A DNA stretch of 64,000 nucleotides from Tyto alba. Lineage: Eukaryota; Chordata; Aves; Strigiformes; Tytonidae. Location of the stretch: contig NW_024881282.1 in assembly GCF_018691265.1 (NCBI RefSeq), forward strand, positions 47,907,853 through 47,971,852. Direction: 5' to 3'. The position numbers were made by a program, and so were the translations under genes. The notes beneath the pieces are model-generated. The model worked only from the letters and a program-made list of their open reading frames with translations. It had not been told where the DNA came from and did no database searches. Below are positions 38,473 through 52,624 of the stretch, one piece after another (the stretch's first letter is position 1; each line of letters starts with the position of its first letter).

Positions 38473-41400
38473 TAGAACCCAAGTGATACAGAAATACCAA
38501 AATACCACAGAGACAAACAATCCTCTGGCAGCAGAAAAACAGGCACAGGCTAGTCTTACAGTTTTTAAGTCTACAGTTGTGCTGACAGTCTGCAGGAGCA
38601 TGTATCAGGTGTGAGGGAGGCATGGATGGCTGAGCAGCAGCTCTACCTCACCAGTGAGGGACAGTGCCCAGTAACGTTACTGCTAGTGAACAGCACGCAT
38701 TGATCCACAACTCAGTATACAAAAATAAGCAATCAAGTCCCACACTGACTCAGTCCCATACATGAGGCCTGTCTTTTTCCTATCCCTTTCCATGCCCTAG
38801 CTAAAAAACAAACAAGTAATTCATTCCCATATTTGCTTTTGCTGAATTCTCTTCTCTATTTTCATGTTTTCTCTCTTTTTCTTCAAAGTTTCTTACTTTA
38901 TCTCTGTGTAACAAGGCACATCTGGTTCAGCTACTTGGCAAGTTCACAGGGTAAACCTTCATACAGATCCAAACTACCCCTTGTAAAAAGGAAGAGTGGT
39001 GTATTATAGACTTAAAGTTCTCTATAAAAAAAACACAAGAATCTCAATATTGTGATCTTGCCCAGTATCTCCAAAGCTCCCTGCCTAAAATTTAAATTTG
39101 CAAGAAATAAGGACATGGATAGTAGCCAGCTGATGTATATTGTTACAGTTATGTGCTAAAATCTGGATTCAATTTCCAGATCTGATACCGGTTTCCTCTG
39201 TGATTTTCCATAAGCTTCCATTTCTATCTTCAGGTCTGTACACATTAAGATACCAATATTTCCCTGCATCCTGCAGAGACATCAGATAAACTTTCTGAAG
39301 GACTATGCTACAACAGAAACAGGAACAATATATACATTAAAAACCAAACCAAAACAAAAAAACTCCAAACCAACCTATGGAAAAGAAATTCAAAACAAGG
39401 GTTACCATAAACAAACAGTAGGCTTAGTTGTTGATATGAGACTAAAGCTGTAGGAGAGGTCTGCAAGAAAAGACAAACCAACAACAACAGAAGTATCTGA
39501 ATCATAGTATCTGAAGTGACCAGAAAACAGCTGATGATATTCTCACTTCCTGACCACAAGCTTCCACTCTTCATACACAAAACTGAACATGGTCCACACT
39601 GGACAGAATCAAACCCTTAAAGAAATCTAATATACAGCAGTAAACTTTACATTTGAAGAACCAACATCAATTGATTTAAAAAGATTTTCTCCGAGACCAA
39701 ATTGTAATGGTAGCACATACGCAAGGCATAAAGTTCAAAGTCACTTTCAAGTTTGAAGTCACCTTAAAGTACACCTATAAATCAAAACTTAGAGAGATCC
39801 AGATAAGAACATTACTCCAGATATCTACAAAGCACAATACATTCATATTTGTTAATAAAACAAAAAAATCCTTGCATATTGATGACAGCCAGGCTTTCCA
39901 ATTGCTCTGTTTTCTTTCAGAAGATGAAGGATATTACCATTTCCCCCTTCTTTTTAGAGAACAGTACCTTTGTCTGTAACTAGAAGTGGTAAGGTTAACA
40001 ATACTTAATAGCAGAGTACTATATTTAAGTGGTGCTAAATATTCACTGTTTTTCTGATGCCTTGAAATCTAAATTAATTCTTAAGAAAAGTACTTCCACC
40101 ATCTGCATAGGTTACAATGAATCTTACCCCACAATTATTTTTAAATCTTAAAATATGAAACCAAATTCAAAGAGAAAAAGCGAAGTGTGAAAATACTAAA
40201 TTGAGGTTTAAATTCATAACTGTAAAAGAGTATCTCTGCAAAAGTCCAGTGCATGCATTTCACATTTTTCTTCAAGTTTAATTCTAAGTAACTTGATTAC
40301 ACTTAACATTTTTTTCCCCTCAACACCAGAGCTATGAATCTTGCCAATGATTTTGGCACTGTTACCACTATCAGTTCAAATGAAGTCATATTTGCACCTG
40401 GCTTCTGATTGCTAGCACCCATTTACAAGTTTAAATCAATGAAACCTATTAGCATGTTCTGTGATGCACTTTAATTTTTATAGTAATGTATTATTAATGT
40501 AATCATCTCAACAAGCTTTATAAAGAGAAAAACTTGGAAGAATTTAAGGTACAGAAATTTAATAAGATAATAATTTATTGTACTGTATATTACCTTAATA
40601 TTAAAAGGTAAATAATTTGGTGACTATTCACTGTTAACTTATATAATTGACTCACTGTAGGAGAAACATGAGCAAAGCTGACAGAAAATTAGCAGAGAAA
40701 GCCACTGACAAAATCTGAACCCTATGCAATCTATGTAAATATGTTATTCTATGTAAATAGATCATCATATTTTATTGCTGTGGGATTTCTATGCTGAAGC
40801 AAAAATAGTCCTTACCCAAAGCCAAGCACGTACAGTGCATATATTAGACACTTGAGCTGTCGTATGTTACCTGTATTTGACAATAGGTAATTGCTTTTTC
40901 CAGAAAAAGACAAGGTTGGTTGCTGATGAAATGTCCTTAATAGACTCATTGCCTAAGCAAAAACAAGGAGGCAATTTTTAATACAGAAGAAAATTTTCCA
41001 AAAGGCAGGAGTGAGTACTGAGCGTCACTCAAATCATAGTGATGGAATCCCACAAATCAGTATTTGAAAGTTTGCTCAGAGCTAGGGTATTTTATCCAAG
41101 ACTGTGTCTTGAAAAATAAGCTTATTGCAAGAATTTGTTTGCCAGAATTTGAGAGGATCTCATACTTCTTAACCTATTAAAATTAACTTCTGTTAAAATC
41201 AGCCAAATGAAAACCAGATTTCATTGCTACTTATTATTATTATTTGCCTATGGGTGCATCTTCCGACTATTATAGACCCTCAGCTCTTCCCATCATACTG
41301 AAGAGATTATTTTCTATGTTACTTATATAGCCTGTGTTCAACTAATGATCACATTTAAGTAATTTCATTTTAAATAAAGGTCAAAATTTTATATTCTCTA

Positions 41401-42125
41401 GGGTAAGCAGGACTGCAGAAAATGAAACTAAAGTATGTAGTATATTAATTCTCCAGACACCAAATCATTCTTAAACTGGGTTTTCACCATTAGAATTAAT
41501 TAGCTTTAGATTTTTATATGCTGTTGCTGGTCAAACTTTGTGTTAAATGACTTCAGTTCAACAAGCAAGACCTCTTTGGAAATGCCAGTTTATGAAATAC
41601 AGTTGTTTATCATACCACTGAAGCAATAAGAAGGGCACACCATCTGATACCTGTAGCACAGAAAGCAAATGCTATTTCATGCTTCACGGCATCAACTAAT
41701 CACAGTAGAGGCTGTGACAGATCTGCTCACAGGCTGTACCACATCCCTGGACCAGCATATTGCAGGAGATGTTACACTCACTCAATGTCAGCACCAGACC
41801 ACACAGCCCTGACAATTTAAACACTTGCTTAAAGGTGAGAGTATGCTCAACTCAGCTGAAGCCTGTGCATAAGAGCTCTGTAACGGGACCCAAATGGGAT
41901 TGTTGAGGACCTAAGGCAGCAAACCTGATGGCTCCTGTCCTACAGACCAGCTCACAATCCCTTTGCTCTTAAGCAAGGCTGAAGAGCTGCAGTTTGACAT
42001 GTTGGGGCCAATAGGAAGAGATGTACCACTCCAGAGAGTCTGAGGACCCTCACCATTCTTCAGAGGCACTAGGAAACAAACATGATCAACATTAGGCAAC
42101 ACAGTGCTTACAGAAAACGGTGTTT
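38470..42125. other. AT-rich non-coding block
   Basis: No gene or element is recognised. 40440-40640 is very AT-rich complex sequence with many TAAT/ATTA words. Confidence 0.6.
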
Positions 42126-42168
42126 AAAAAAAAAAAAAAAAAAAACCAACATATCTATCTATCTATCT
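42126..42168. repeat. A20 run followed by (ATCT)n
   Basis: A20 at 42126-42145, a 7-base spacer, then about four ATCT units at 42153-42168. Confidence 0.9.
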
Positions 42169-43679
42169 TTGTCATTCTCAAACAACTGCAACCACACGCA
42201 AAATTATAGAAAGCTCACCTCACAGAAGCTCTGAATACAAAAATTCCTCTGTGAAGAAGGGAAAGCACGTTGTAATCAATACAAGCACACGTTGTTTTCT
42301 GTCAGCTTGAAAGGCAGGCTGAGGCACGTGAGAAAACGTCCTGTGCAACCTCTAGCTCATACTATCCAGCACTGCCATGCAACAGGAAATACTGTGTTTT
42401 CAGAAAACCAAACGTATAAATGTTCATATTTCCTGAAAGTCAGACTCACCATACGTTACCCAGTGCTGCCAACCCTATTGTTTTTTTCTAAATCCCAGCA
42501 TCTGTGATGGGTTTTAGCCAATCTCATAGACACTCAGAAAACTACAGGTATGAAAATGAAAACTCCTACATCATCTTAACCTATAAACACAGGTTTTTTG
42601 ATACCAGACATGCTGCATGCAACAGTTGAAGAAGAGTTCATTGAAATGCACAGTCTTCAGTTTCAGCAGCAAAATGTAATAGCAGATGTTCATGGAATAA
42701 AGATCAGTGAAAGTGCAGGCAATCCAACACACGCTGCCAGCTTCAAGCAGCCTTCATCTCAGTAAGACCTCTGCAACTAGGGTTCCTTTTGAATCTGTAT
42801 ATCAGTATCTACCGTAAACTTCTGTTAGTATGTCTAAACTCCCTTAAAGGTGTTTATACTTCTGATATGCTCATCATTCTGGGGCATCTAATTATGCAAG
42901 TATTAGTGCTTAAAAGTGCAGAATAAAAATCACAGGTTTTGGTTCAACAGTCTAGCTTTGAGTATCTCATGATTTTCAGATCCTTGCAATAGATAATGCT
43001 AAATGGACAGAGATTTAGAATACGCAAACACAGACTAAAATATAATCATATAAAAAGGGAAAACAAACAAACAAACCAACCCTACTACCTCTCCTTCAAC
43101 ACTGACTGAATTGCAAGATTGATAAATCATTGGGAGGACATATACATAGATATGTACTACTCGAAGTCACAGTAGTGCAAAACATATGCATGTGGAACAT
43201 CTGAAAGTCTGGTTCATTCACAGCAGCTGACATGGCTAGAAAAACACAAGCTAATCATGGATCCAGTATTGTCTGAGTAGCAAACAACAGGATTTTGTCA
43301 TTCTTTTGTGTAATACCTATCTAACCTCCCTCCCTCCCTCTTCTAATCCTTTTTCCTCTTCTTTTGATTTATTCGAGAACATATTACTAGAGGAGGCCAG
43401 AAAGATTAGACATTATTTCAACGTAGGAGGTGGAAAAAGGAGCCTGATATTATCCCTCTAGTCCCTCCAATCCTCAATACATATCTGATTTACTGTTTGG
43501 ATCAGAATGTACACAAGAATATTATTAGCCATCTTCATTGCTTAGTGCAACTTTATGTGCACACACAAAGCACCTGCTACTAGATGGATGGAGAGGACTG
43601 GTGCCTGAGCGTTCATAATCAGCACTAAGAGAATTGAATTTTTTTTTCCTCTCTTAGATGCATGTAGAAGTATATTTAA
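42169..43679. other. AT-rich non-coding block
   Basis: Nothing codes. A CCCT microsatellite of four units lies at 43326-43341 and an AAAC run at 43056-43075. Confidence 0.6.
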
Positions 43680-44025
43680 ACATCGTAACCACAGGGAAGA
43701 AAGGCAAAACAAATTTTATGGAGAGGGGATGGAGAATATTGGATCTAGGGAGAAGAGGTGAACTTCTTGACAAGAAGAGAGAAGGCAGGAGGAATGAGGA
43801 AGAATAAGAACATTTCAAAAGCTACAAAAAAAAAAAAAAGTGATTAAGAAGGGGTTAAAAGAAGAAGAAAGATTAAAAGTCACTGGAGACTGTGAAAGAA
43901 TGCAATGCAGAAGTGACAAAGAAATGGGGGGGGGGAAATGTAGAAATAATGTAAGAACACAAAGCATTGGAAGACAGAAGAAAGGACAAGGTGAGAAAGA
44001 GTTTAGAGTGAGATAAGTAGAAACT
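43680..44025. repeat. Purine-rich (R-tract) segment
   Basis: About 340 bases dominated by A and G on the given strand (GAAGA, GGAGG and AAGAGAGAAGG words), including A14 near 43826 and G10 at 43926-43935. The minus strand is correspondingly pyrimidine-rich and open for 71 codons, a composition artefact. Long purine strands can form triplex DNA. Confidence 0.7.
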
Positions 44026-46330
44026 GTCATGAAAATTCACAGATGGCTCTTGCTGACTGAGGATAGAGGTTAAGATGAAAAGTATAGAATTACAAGAGGA
44101 AACATTTATTCATGTGCATGAGATGTCCCAGCCAAATTGGGGCACCTCAAATGGTGGTTTTACACAGGGTTGTCATATCGCCCAAATTTTCAGGTACAAC
44201 ATGACTTGACTAATCACTAGCCCACACTACCGATTACTAATTTTAATAAAACCTTGCAAAACAGCTATATTTCTGCAGCATTCTTGGTACTTCTCTACTG
44301 ATCCAGATGTCAGTCCTGCTGTAAGCGCTACATTGTCAGACAATGCTGGGAGGCTTTCCAAGACATGTTAGCAGGGCTAGGATGCTGGCATTATCTTGGT
44401 TGTCCAGGGGTATCCTTTATCCTCATGGACAGCTCTAAGCTTCCACGAAGTAACGTCCTCATTTCCAGGGATGGGCTGTCTTTCAGTTTGTTTTACTTAA
44501 GCATGACCAATACCAGAGTCTCCAGTAAAATTCTACCACCTCATTACAGTGTATAATGTGAACTTATATATATAATCAAAAGTTTATACACTTTACTATA
44601 AAGACTGATTGATATAACAGGAAAAGGAATTTTCATAACAAAACAGAAATAAATGTTCTTTATCTATTTCATTTTTTATAAAACAAACACAAAGCATCCA
44701 CTTCTGATTCATGATAACAATTCTAGCTGGCCCTAAAGGGCAAATATTTAAAAGTTCTAAGAAGCAAAACTTCTCATTTTCTACACCACTCTCTCCTGAC
44801 TATTCTGTGATTTACCGATTACCATTTACCAATCAGCAAATCAGCCAGAAGGTATTTCCCAGGTGAATTGTTATTGTCTGTGTATTCTGGGCACAACACA
44901 TATTTTCTGTCTTTATTATTTCTTTAGAGTTATAAGACATGTCAGCCATTCCAGAGGGGCCTTTCTTATGCTCTGGAATCCTTTGCAAGAGTCAAATTCA
45001 TAGTCTTATCAATATCATTGCAATAAACAGAGAATTGTTCAGTGCTCACTAAGCACTTAATTCTATAATGATCCACAGACCAAATATAACACTGGAGAAA
45101 CATAAACACTCCCATACCCATTCCGATTTTAGAAAGACTTTCACAAAAATACCTAAATAACCACCTGCTCTTGTTCACCATTACAAAAAGTACTCTCATA
45201 TTTGTTAATGCTATCAGAAATAGGCTAGATACTGTCCCTCTTTAACCAAATCCCAAACCATTTATAGCTTTTGAATAGTAAAATACAGCAAGGATCTGAC
45301 CCAAACATGCAGGTTGCCAGAACAGCTCCCCAGGTTCCTGCTTTTGTCAGACTTTGCTCGAGACCACTGGGAAACTGCTGCCCTTACCTAACACATCAGA
45401 TCAGCACGACTGCAAGGTGGCAGGCGTGCATACAGGACCCGAGGAAGGTCAACCTGCTGAACAGGCAACAGCACTTAACTCACCAGTTTAGGCAGACGAA
45501 GGATTCACAGTACTTGTTACAGCGGTTATCCAAAAAACTGTCAACCCAAATACTAAAATGAAAATGAGGATACTAATAGCAATTTTGTTGCAGGTTTCCC
45601 TAACACATCTCAAGGCTCTCTAAATTTTACACCCGTTCCGAAGACTGGCCTACCCCTCTTTGGAAATTGATAATACTACATTGCACCTCCACATTTGCAT
45701 GGCTCCATCAGTTCTATGACTGTGCCATCATAGCTGTATTCTATCCACGATTTGTGAATAGCTGAAGTCTTTCCTCACAGCACTGATATTTAGGGATTTG
45801 AATTCATGTTTTATTATTGCTTTAAGCCATCTAAGTACCTCCCTTTTTATCTATACGTTTTTGAGAAAGTGCTGTACAGGGCTTTTTTAGTTTTAAATCT
45901 CTTGCATGTTCACTTATAGAAGCTTTGATGTTCAGCTATTTGGTCTTTTGCATGTTTTACCTCATTAACATAGAATGCAGACACCCTAGTGAATAATTAG
46001 TTGGGGTAGGATCCTTGACTCCCATCGATGCATTCTTAATTTGACATTTAAATTAACATCAGATTATGGTGGCTTCAGTCAAAAGTCACATAAAAAAAAC
46101 AGTGGTAACCTACACAAGAACACATCCACTGGGAAAAAAAAAAAAAGAAATCTGTCTGCTAGATATGCTACACAAAAGTGCTAAGTTATTTATGGAATTA
46201 ATTCTATTGTGCTGTTCAAGGAGAAACAGATTGAGGCTGCACCCAAAAATAAATCAAGAGGAGGGAAATCTGTCACAAGGCAGCAAACAACTGTTATTCA
46301 AATATTTTTCGAAACATGGATAGCAATGGG
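44026..46330. other. AT-rich non-coding block
   Basis: No gene is recognised. A 96-codon open frame on plus (45271-45561) has no known motif. 45600-46060 directly precedes the possible transposase relic and might contain other worn parts of it, but nothing there can be shown. Confidence 0.55.
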
Positions 46331-46727
46331 TGATCTACTTTGCATGAAGAGCTGCTCTGGAGAAGAAGATATCCCAAGATGAGTCTAGAAGAATTAAGAA
46401 GATTATGTCACTTGAATGAAGAATCTTTTAATAAATTCACTTATGTCCTGACAATGAACCACATCCCATGTTACCAGAACAGCTACAAGGCTGTTACCCT
46501 TTTGAGACTATATCAATCAACATCACGGTCAAATAAGCAAGTGGTGTTGATCAGGTATCTATTTCCAGTAATAACTCAAAGGATTTGTGGATATCTTAAG
46601 ATCTTAGTTGGCACCCACACATTCAATATTGCTTTTTCTGATTTCTGCTGAGGAGCCCTAGATCCAGATAAAAAAGAAAGGTTGAAGCTGGTTGCACAAG
46701 CTGTGTGTCTAACTTCTACTTCTTCAT
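46331..46727 (+). pseudogene. Possible PIF/Harbinger-type transposase relic
   Basis: An open stretch of about 104 codons runs from just after TGA 46331-46333 to TGA 46649-46651. The same frame stays open for another 25 codons to TAG near 46727. Its protein resembles the N-terminal layout of vertebrate Harbinger transposases. A charged helix with EELRRLCHLNEESF (residues 17-30) sits where those proteins have a Y-R-L-x-R-E-x-(I/F) helix. An A-V-T-L-L-R-L-Y block (51-58) sits where they have A-L-x-x-L-x-x-(F/Y). About 20 residues later, VITQRI (77-82) sits where they have the (I/V)SQxTVSR recognition helix. A VGTHTFNI stretch (90-97) could be the D-G-T-H catalytic neighbourhood joined by deletion, with the D lost. 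The short continuation KERLKLVAQAVCL could echo the C-terminal ..IV.A.C.LHN motif. There is no ATG near the start. I recognised this by eye only. An unrelated decayed exon or a chance ORF remains possible. Confidence 0.35.
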
Positions 46728-49700
46728 AGAATTACATTCCTACAGGTGACATTGCCAAATTAGAATATACAAATTCTGAATTATTAACATGAAAGAATAA
46801 TTTCAACAGTTAATAAAACTTATTATCTTCATGATGGATACACAGCACACTAGATAAAGATTATCCTATTCCTTAGCCTACTGAAAAATTGAGTTGCAAA
46901 GGTGTGAAAAATGCTGGCTCAGTCTAAAAATCTAAGTTGCCTATTTTCTGTCATGACTGTTCCCAAACTTCGAATTGACAGGACTTTAATGTCTGGACTC
47001 AAACTACAAGGACTACATGACACAAATCACTGATCTAATCTAAGCGCAAACAGTTCTGACAGTTCAACTTGTACAGTTGCTTTACGCTAGATAAGGTATC
47101 ACTTTATCTAAACACTCTTACTTTATCAGGTACTGTATCTGGCATAAAACTCATAAAGCTAGAATAAACCTCAATCATATTTTCTGACTAATACAACAGG
47201 AATGCAACAACTTGAATACAATTGCCACGGAAAGATTTGAGGCAGGTATAATACCTTGTCTTGCAACTTCCTTATTTTCTTATCACCACAGCATCCCTTT
47301 CCCCACAGGTTTTTATTAGATCTACTTTGCAGAGCTTAGCATACAAATGGTGACTGACTGCACTCAGTTGATTGTCGACTGGGGAAGGCTTGAAAAAACA
47401 GAGACCTTTTGCTTATAAAACATTAAGGACCTTTCTCTTCACCACAGGAACTGTATATCTGTAGAAAAACAATAAACTGCCCCACCAAATGTCACTGCTA
47501 GTCTTGTATTTACTCAGTTTGAGCACCTGCTTTGGTGACGCAAGTGCTCAAAGATGCAATATGCCATAGGGGCCTCCTCTCTCTTTCTCAGCTATGCATA
47601 AGCATTAGCCACAAGCTTCATAGCTCCTCACAGATTTTTAAAATACTCTTAAAATGCTAATGAACATCATTGATACTATCTAGAAGCTCAGGTAAGGCTG
47701 AAAACAGGAGGGGGAGCTCTCACTGCACCATGCAGTAGGAGAAACACGTCAGGAGTGATGCTTCTGCCTACCAGGAGAGCTCAGGCAACTCCTGCTCTGC
47801 CTCCCAGGGCCATGCCTTGGCAAGCCTGGTACTGGTCGGAAGGGTGCGTTATTCTTCCAGCTACTTCCTTATCTTTAAAGCATTTCCCATTTGCTATAAC
47901 CACAACTTTTAATTTACAAGGTTTAATCTAATCTTTTAATTTATATCCTCTCCCAGGAGCAAGAAAATAATCATATTCTATCACGTGAAAATCTGCTCCT
48001 CTCCTCCTACCCTATGCTTTTGTCTGACTGTTGAGCTATAAGACCTTTGTGCATTTTGCTCTCTGCTAGAGCTGCATGTTCTCATTTTCCATTATTTGTC
48101 TTTAGTAACTATTGTTTAATGATCATTACAAAAATGTTAATACTAAAATAAATGCAAAACCTTCCATCATCTCCGGTACTCTATAAAGGATTTGCATCTA
48201 AAATCCCCCACAACTTTAGTTCCCACAGTAACTCAGCGACATTGCATGTATATATTAACACATCAGAGCTTAGCAGTACTGAGAAGCATATAGCACTACT
48301 AGAGTACAAGTGAGGAAGAATCATAGTTGCTTTGGTAACCATCACTGAATTTCCTGACTTGTTTTTTAATTTCTCCTTCCATTTACATTCTCAGACATAA
48401 TTCTACATTAACTCAGGTGTCTGCATTGATGTTTATGAGATTTAAATAAAATATAGTTTCTCCAGCATTACAGCCTGACAATTGAAATATTCTCGTTTTA
48501 AACATATTCCCATATATAGTTAATATTATTCTCATACAGGGTTTTTGCTGAGCTGAGACAAAACTGCACATAAAGATGGCTTCTGCTCTGGTGGTTTGAC
48601 TAGGCAGGTGTACACATAAGTAAAAACCAGCCATGGTTGCTCCAGAATTGCTTTAACACTCTCTTGTCGTCTCTCTCATACACCAGATAAGAGACATTAC
48701 ACAGGAAACACCCAGGGTGCTGCCTCCTAGGATCTCTCCATATCAGCCCAAATACCAGTGTTTATCACACATGAAACAACCAGCTTTGGTACTGATCCTA
48801 CCAATTTGCATTAGAAGGTTTGCTGATATAAGCACTGATAATAAAAGCAATATCTACAACCTTTAAAGGAATGCAGGTTCTTTTTGTTTTATAGACAATT
48901 CATATGTTCAATTCTAATTATTGCCTATTTGACTGGATTATTAATTAAAAAATTAATCTGTGTTGTATTAAATTAATGAAGGATCCTTTTTTACCAATAT
49001 TTCCCTTCTCTGTGGAACACCAGTATTCCACTGCTGAAAAAGTAATTTCAATATTCAGAGCATTAAAAAAAAACTACCACAAAGAATGAAGACAGCAAAC
49101 CCAAGGCAAAGGGTTTTATAGACTCAAGATGGAAATTATATTTATAGCAAATCTTGACTAAGGATAATAACGACAAATTAACTGTTTACAGAAATTTCTG
49201 CCTCCAACCGAGAGATTTCATAGAAATGGATAAAATTGGACAGTGACTCTAGAATACAGTATGTCATTTGTATTAAACATGAAACCTGATCCTCTCTGAA
49301 GAGAAATCTTAACATTAAGGAATTAGTCTGGGGAGGCTGGGGGGGAGTAGAGGACGTGGGTTAGAAAAATAAAAAGAAAAGGCAAGTCACTCTCTTCCTC
49401 AGCTGCTAAAGACTGTTTATTTCCCTAGTCAAAAATCACTGAGATGGAGTTTGCATACTGCCTAAACCAAATTTAACTCTGTGGGGGATTTCAGAGGACT
49501 TAACTAGTGAGGAACAAAAGTACTCACAAACTGCAAGGACCCAGCATTACTGACAGAATGATAAGATCAGGGGGGAAGCAGGGGACAAGGCAGAACTGGG
49601 TAAGAGGAGCCCTCCAGTATGCTGCTGGCACTGTGACTGGAAACACAGGGAGATGCCAGACTGCTCCAGGTATGCCTCCCTACTGAACCAGCAGCTCCAT

Positions 49701-52594
49701 GTCTTCTACTGTCATTCTAAAGGTTGTGCTAACCTTTTAAAAAACAGGTGCACCAACTTTGGATTTGCAGAATGTACAACTTGAGTTTCTGAACAAGATG
49801 GAGGAAAACTGATACCCTGTGATCTTTACAATATGTAGACAATAATCCTTTCCCCCACACGTGTATGCATCAAATACCACACAGTGCCCATTCGAATGGG
49901 ATGTACACCACTTTGTCAGTTCAAGTCACCCACAAAATGACAGAAACCAAAAGAAATCACCTTAACCTTAACTCCCTATTACCTTAACTGGGTGGCATTC
50001 ATTTGCATCCTTGTGAAAAGACTAAGTGGAAGTCCATGTCCCATACTGGGGCCCCTCCCAAATAGAGCTGCAAGCAGCCAGAGGAGAGGAAACAGACTTT
50101 CACAGCTCATCCACACAATCTACCTCATGGATGAAAAGATAACGCCTAAAATCAGGCCCAAATCACCTAACAAGCATTCAAGCCAAGCGTCTCAAACCTG
50201 TTTATAAAACTGTAAGGATACTACCTCTGTAACAACACAACTACTGAGCAAACTCAGAATCCAGGCCCTACCACTTTAAGAAGGAATGTCTTTTTAAGCC
50301 CTCCCCATTTTACATATCCCTTCTTTTAAAATAAATTAAAAAAAAAAACCTTCTGACAAGTGGAGCCAAATTCTCATGGTTCAAGTCTTGCTTTTGCTGC
50401 CTTGCTATTACAATAAAACATATCAAAACAGATTAAGAAGACTAATGCTGAATTATGCAGAATTCAGTAACAGAGAATTAGAGTAGGAAAACCAAGTACT
50501 TTGTCAAACTGACTGTGGAGAAGTTGGAACTATCTGGGGCATTTGCCAGATAATAACCACTGAATATTTCTTTCCACAGAACCATCTATCATCCTAATAT
50601 TTTTAGGATCTTGGAAGTCACTTATATAGATAGAATGTTTCCACAGAAATTTTCATTCACTGAAAAATACCATTAATATGGTTAAAACTATTTACAAATT
50701 CAAATTAATATGGGGAATAACTTTGTATGAACAAAGAACTGAACATTTAAAGGGTTGCCAAAATGATTCATCTGACATACTTTACTTTTTTGGGTTGGTT
50801 TCCCAGCAGCCATACCCAGAACTGGAAAAGGAGGTGCAACTCTACCTTATAATTCAGAGTCTGGAATACAGGACACACAGGTTCAAATCTAGTATTTGGA
50901 CAGCTCTATCTGAAGCATCTGGGGACTTCTTCACCTCCTCTTCTCCACACTAAATATCAAAATGTAAAGAGATTAGAGGCAAATTGCAGAAAACACGTGG
51001 AGCCAAAAGTAACAAGTACAACACGACAAATAGAGGCCAAGCAGTGCTTTTTCCATTTCTCCCATTTCAAAGGCTGTAGTACTAGTTCCTGTGAGAGCTC
51101 TGGACAAGGGAGGCCGTGGGAAGCAATGCCCAGGTGCCCCTGGCCGGACCCTCCCTGTCTCCATTCTGCAGCTCCCACCACAGGTACCCTGCTCCCATCT
51201 CCTGGCTCCACACAAACCACACTTGCTTTCCTCTAACACAACTCCTTTCCTTACCTACAAATCAACTACCAGAGGCTTCCATCTGTATCACATTTTGCAT
51301 GCAGAGTCACATTTTGCGTGACACCCTATGCCCGCAGCTTTTGCTGTACCCAGCTGGGTTATGCATTACAGACTGCATTAGGTTCCTGTAACAAAGTAAC
51401 ACATTGGCATTCCTTGGGAGTTTCATCAGAACGATTCCCCAGATGTCTAGATATACCGAAGTTGATGAATAAGAGCAATTCCTATCGCTGCATGATACAG
51501 GGTAGCTCTGTATGTAGCTCAAGAGCAGGAATGAATCTGGTCCACCACGTCTTCCTTAGATAGTCCAAACAAAGTCAGGTTCCTACTGAGTTCCTTCCCT
51601 GATGTGCTATAGGAGCACAGCTGCTGCTTAAATTAGTGAGTTAAATAAATCAGCTGAAGCTAACCTGATTATTTGATCTCAGTATGGAGTTCCAGTATGT
51701 GCATTCACAAACATAAGGTAGCCATCTCCATGATTTGGTGAAACTGTCATTTTAATAACTAAACAATCTAATGTTTTGTTACTAAATGATATTCCTGTAT
51801 CACGAAACTTTCTTCACACTAGTAGAGATGCTTTAGATAACAGCTGTTTTGCTGGAAACTAAGCATGCTATCACTTAATTCCAAAGAACAAAGAATCCGC
51901 TTTCATTTGTTAAACGGAGCTATCAAACAAGGTTTATCAATTACCCGTCAAATTATAGTACTGTTAAGAAACCTACCCTCTGAATGCTCAACAATTTCTT
52001 CCTACCCACCTCTCTGTGAGCTGTTAGAAGAAGCTGAGTTTAATTAACCTAGTACCTTTCCTGGCTCCCACACTCAGAGACAACATACCCACGGGCAAAC
52101 CACGGAAGGGCTCTCCCCATGGTGGAACTGATCAGAACCTCCCTGCTGCAGCCATACAGGGACCACCTCAGCCTCAGAGCATCAGCCTCTCCCACCTGCC
52201 ATGATCAAAAAAGGAGGCTTAGAATTAATGCAGCCTCCAAAAATTTCACATTGGCAGCTACTGTAGAGCCCCAAAAGGCAAATACAGACCTGAAATAGAG
52301 CTCTGCTAGTTAAAGAGAACACAAAAGAATATTCTGGGCTATAAATCACAACCCTGCAATTCCATAAAAAAAATGTTTCAGTTATTTCAGAGTTAATGGA
52401 AGTAACCAAGAGCAAGTTTTGTCCCTAATTACTCCCCAATGATTAACCCTGCTACTGAAGCATTTTTTTTCCACATTCAGCTGTTAGTCAATGACGTAGG
52501 GAAGCTAATCTCTGCACTTCAAAGTAGTAACTTCTTGCTTTGGATATTACATCTAGACATTAGTTCTGTATCTGAATCAGGCATTGTCATGGGG
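46728..52594. other. AT-rich non-coding block
   Basis: 5.9 kb without a supportable gene. A TAATTA-type pair lies at 48938-48985. 51000-51560 is GC-richer, with overlapping open frames on both strands and no recognisable protein. Confidence 0.6.
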
Positions 52595-52624
52595 AAAAAA
52601 AGAAACAAACAAACAAACAAACAC
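52595..52624. repeat. (AAAC)n microsatellite
   Basis: An A-run with one G followed by about five AAAC units. Confidence 0.9.
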
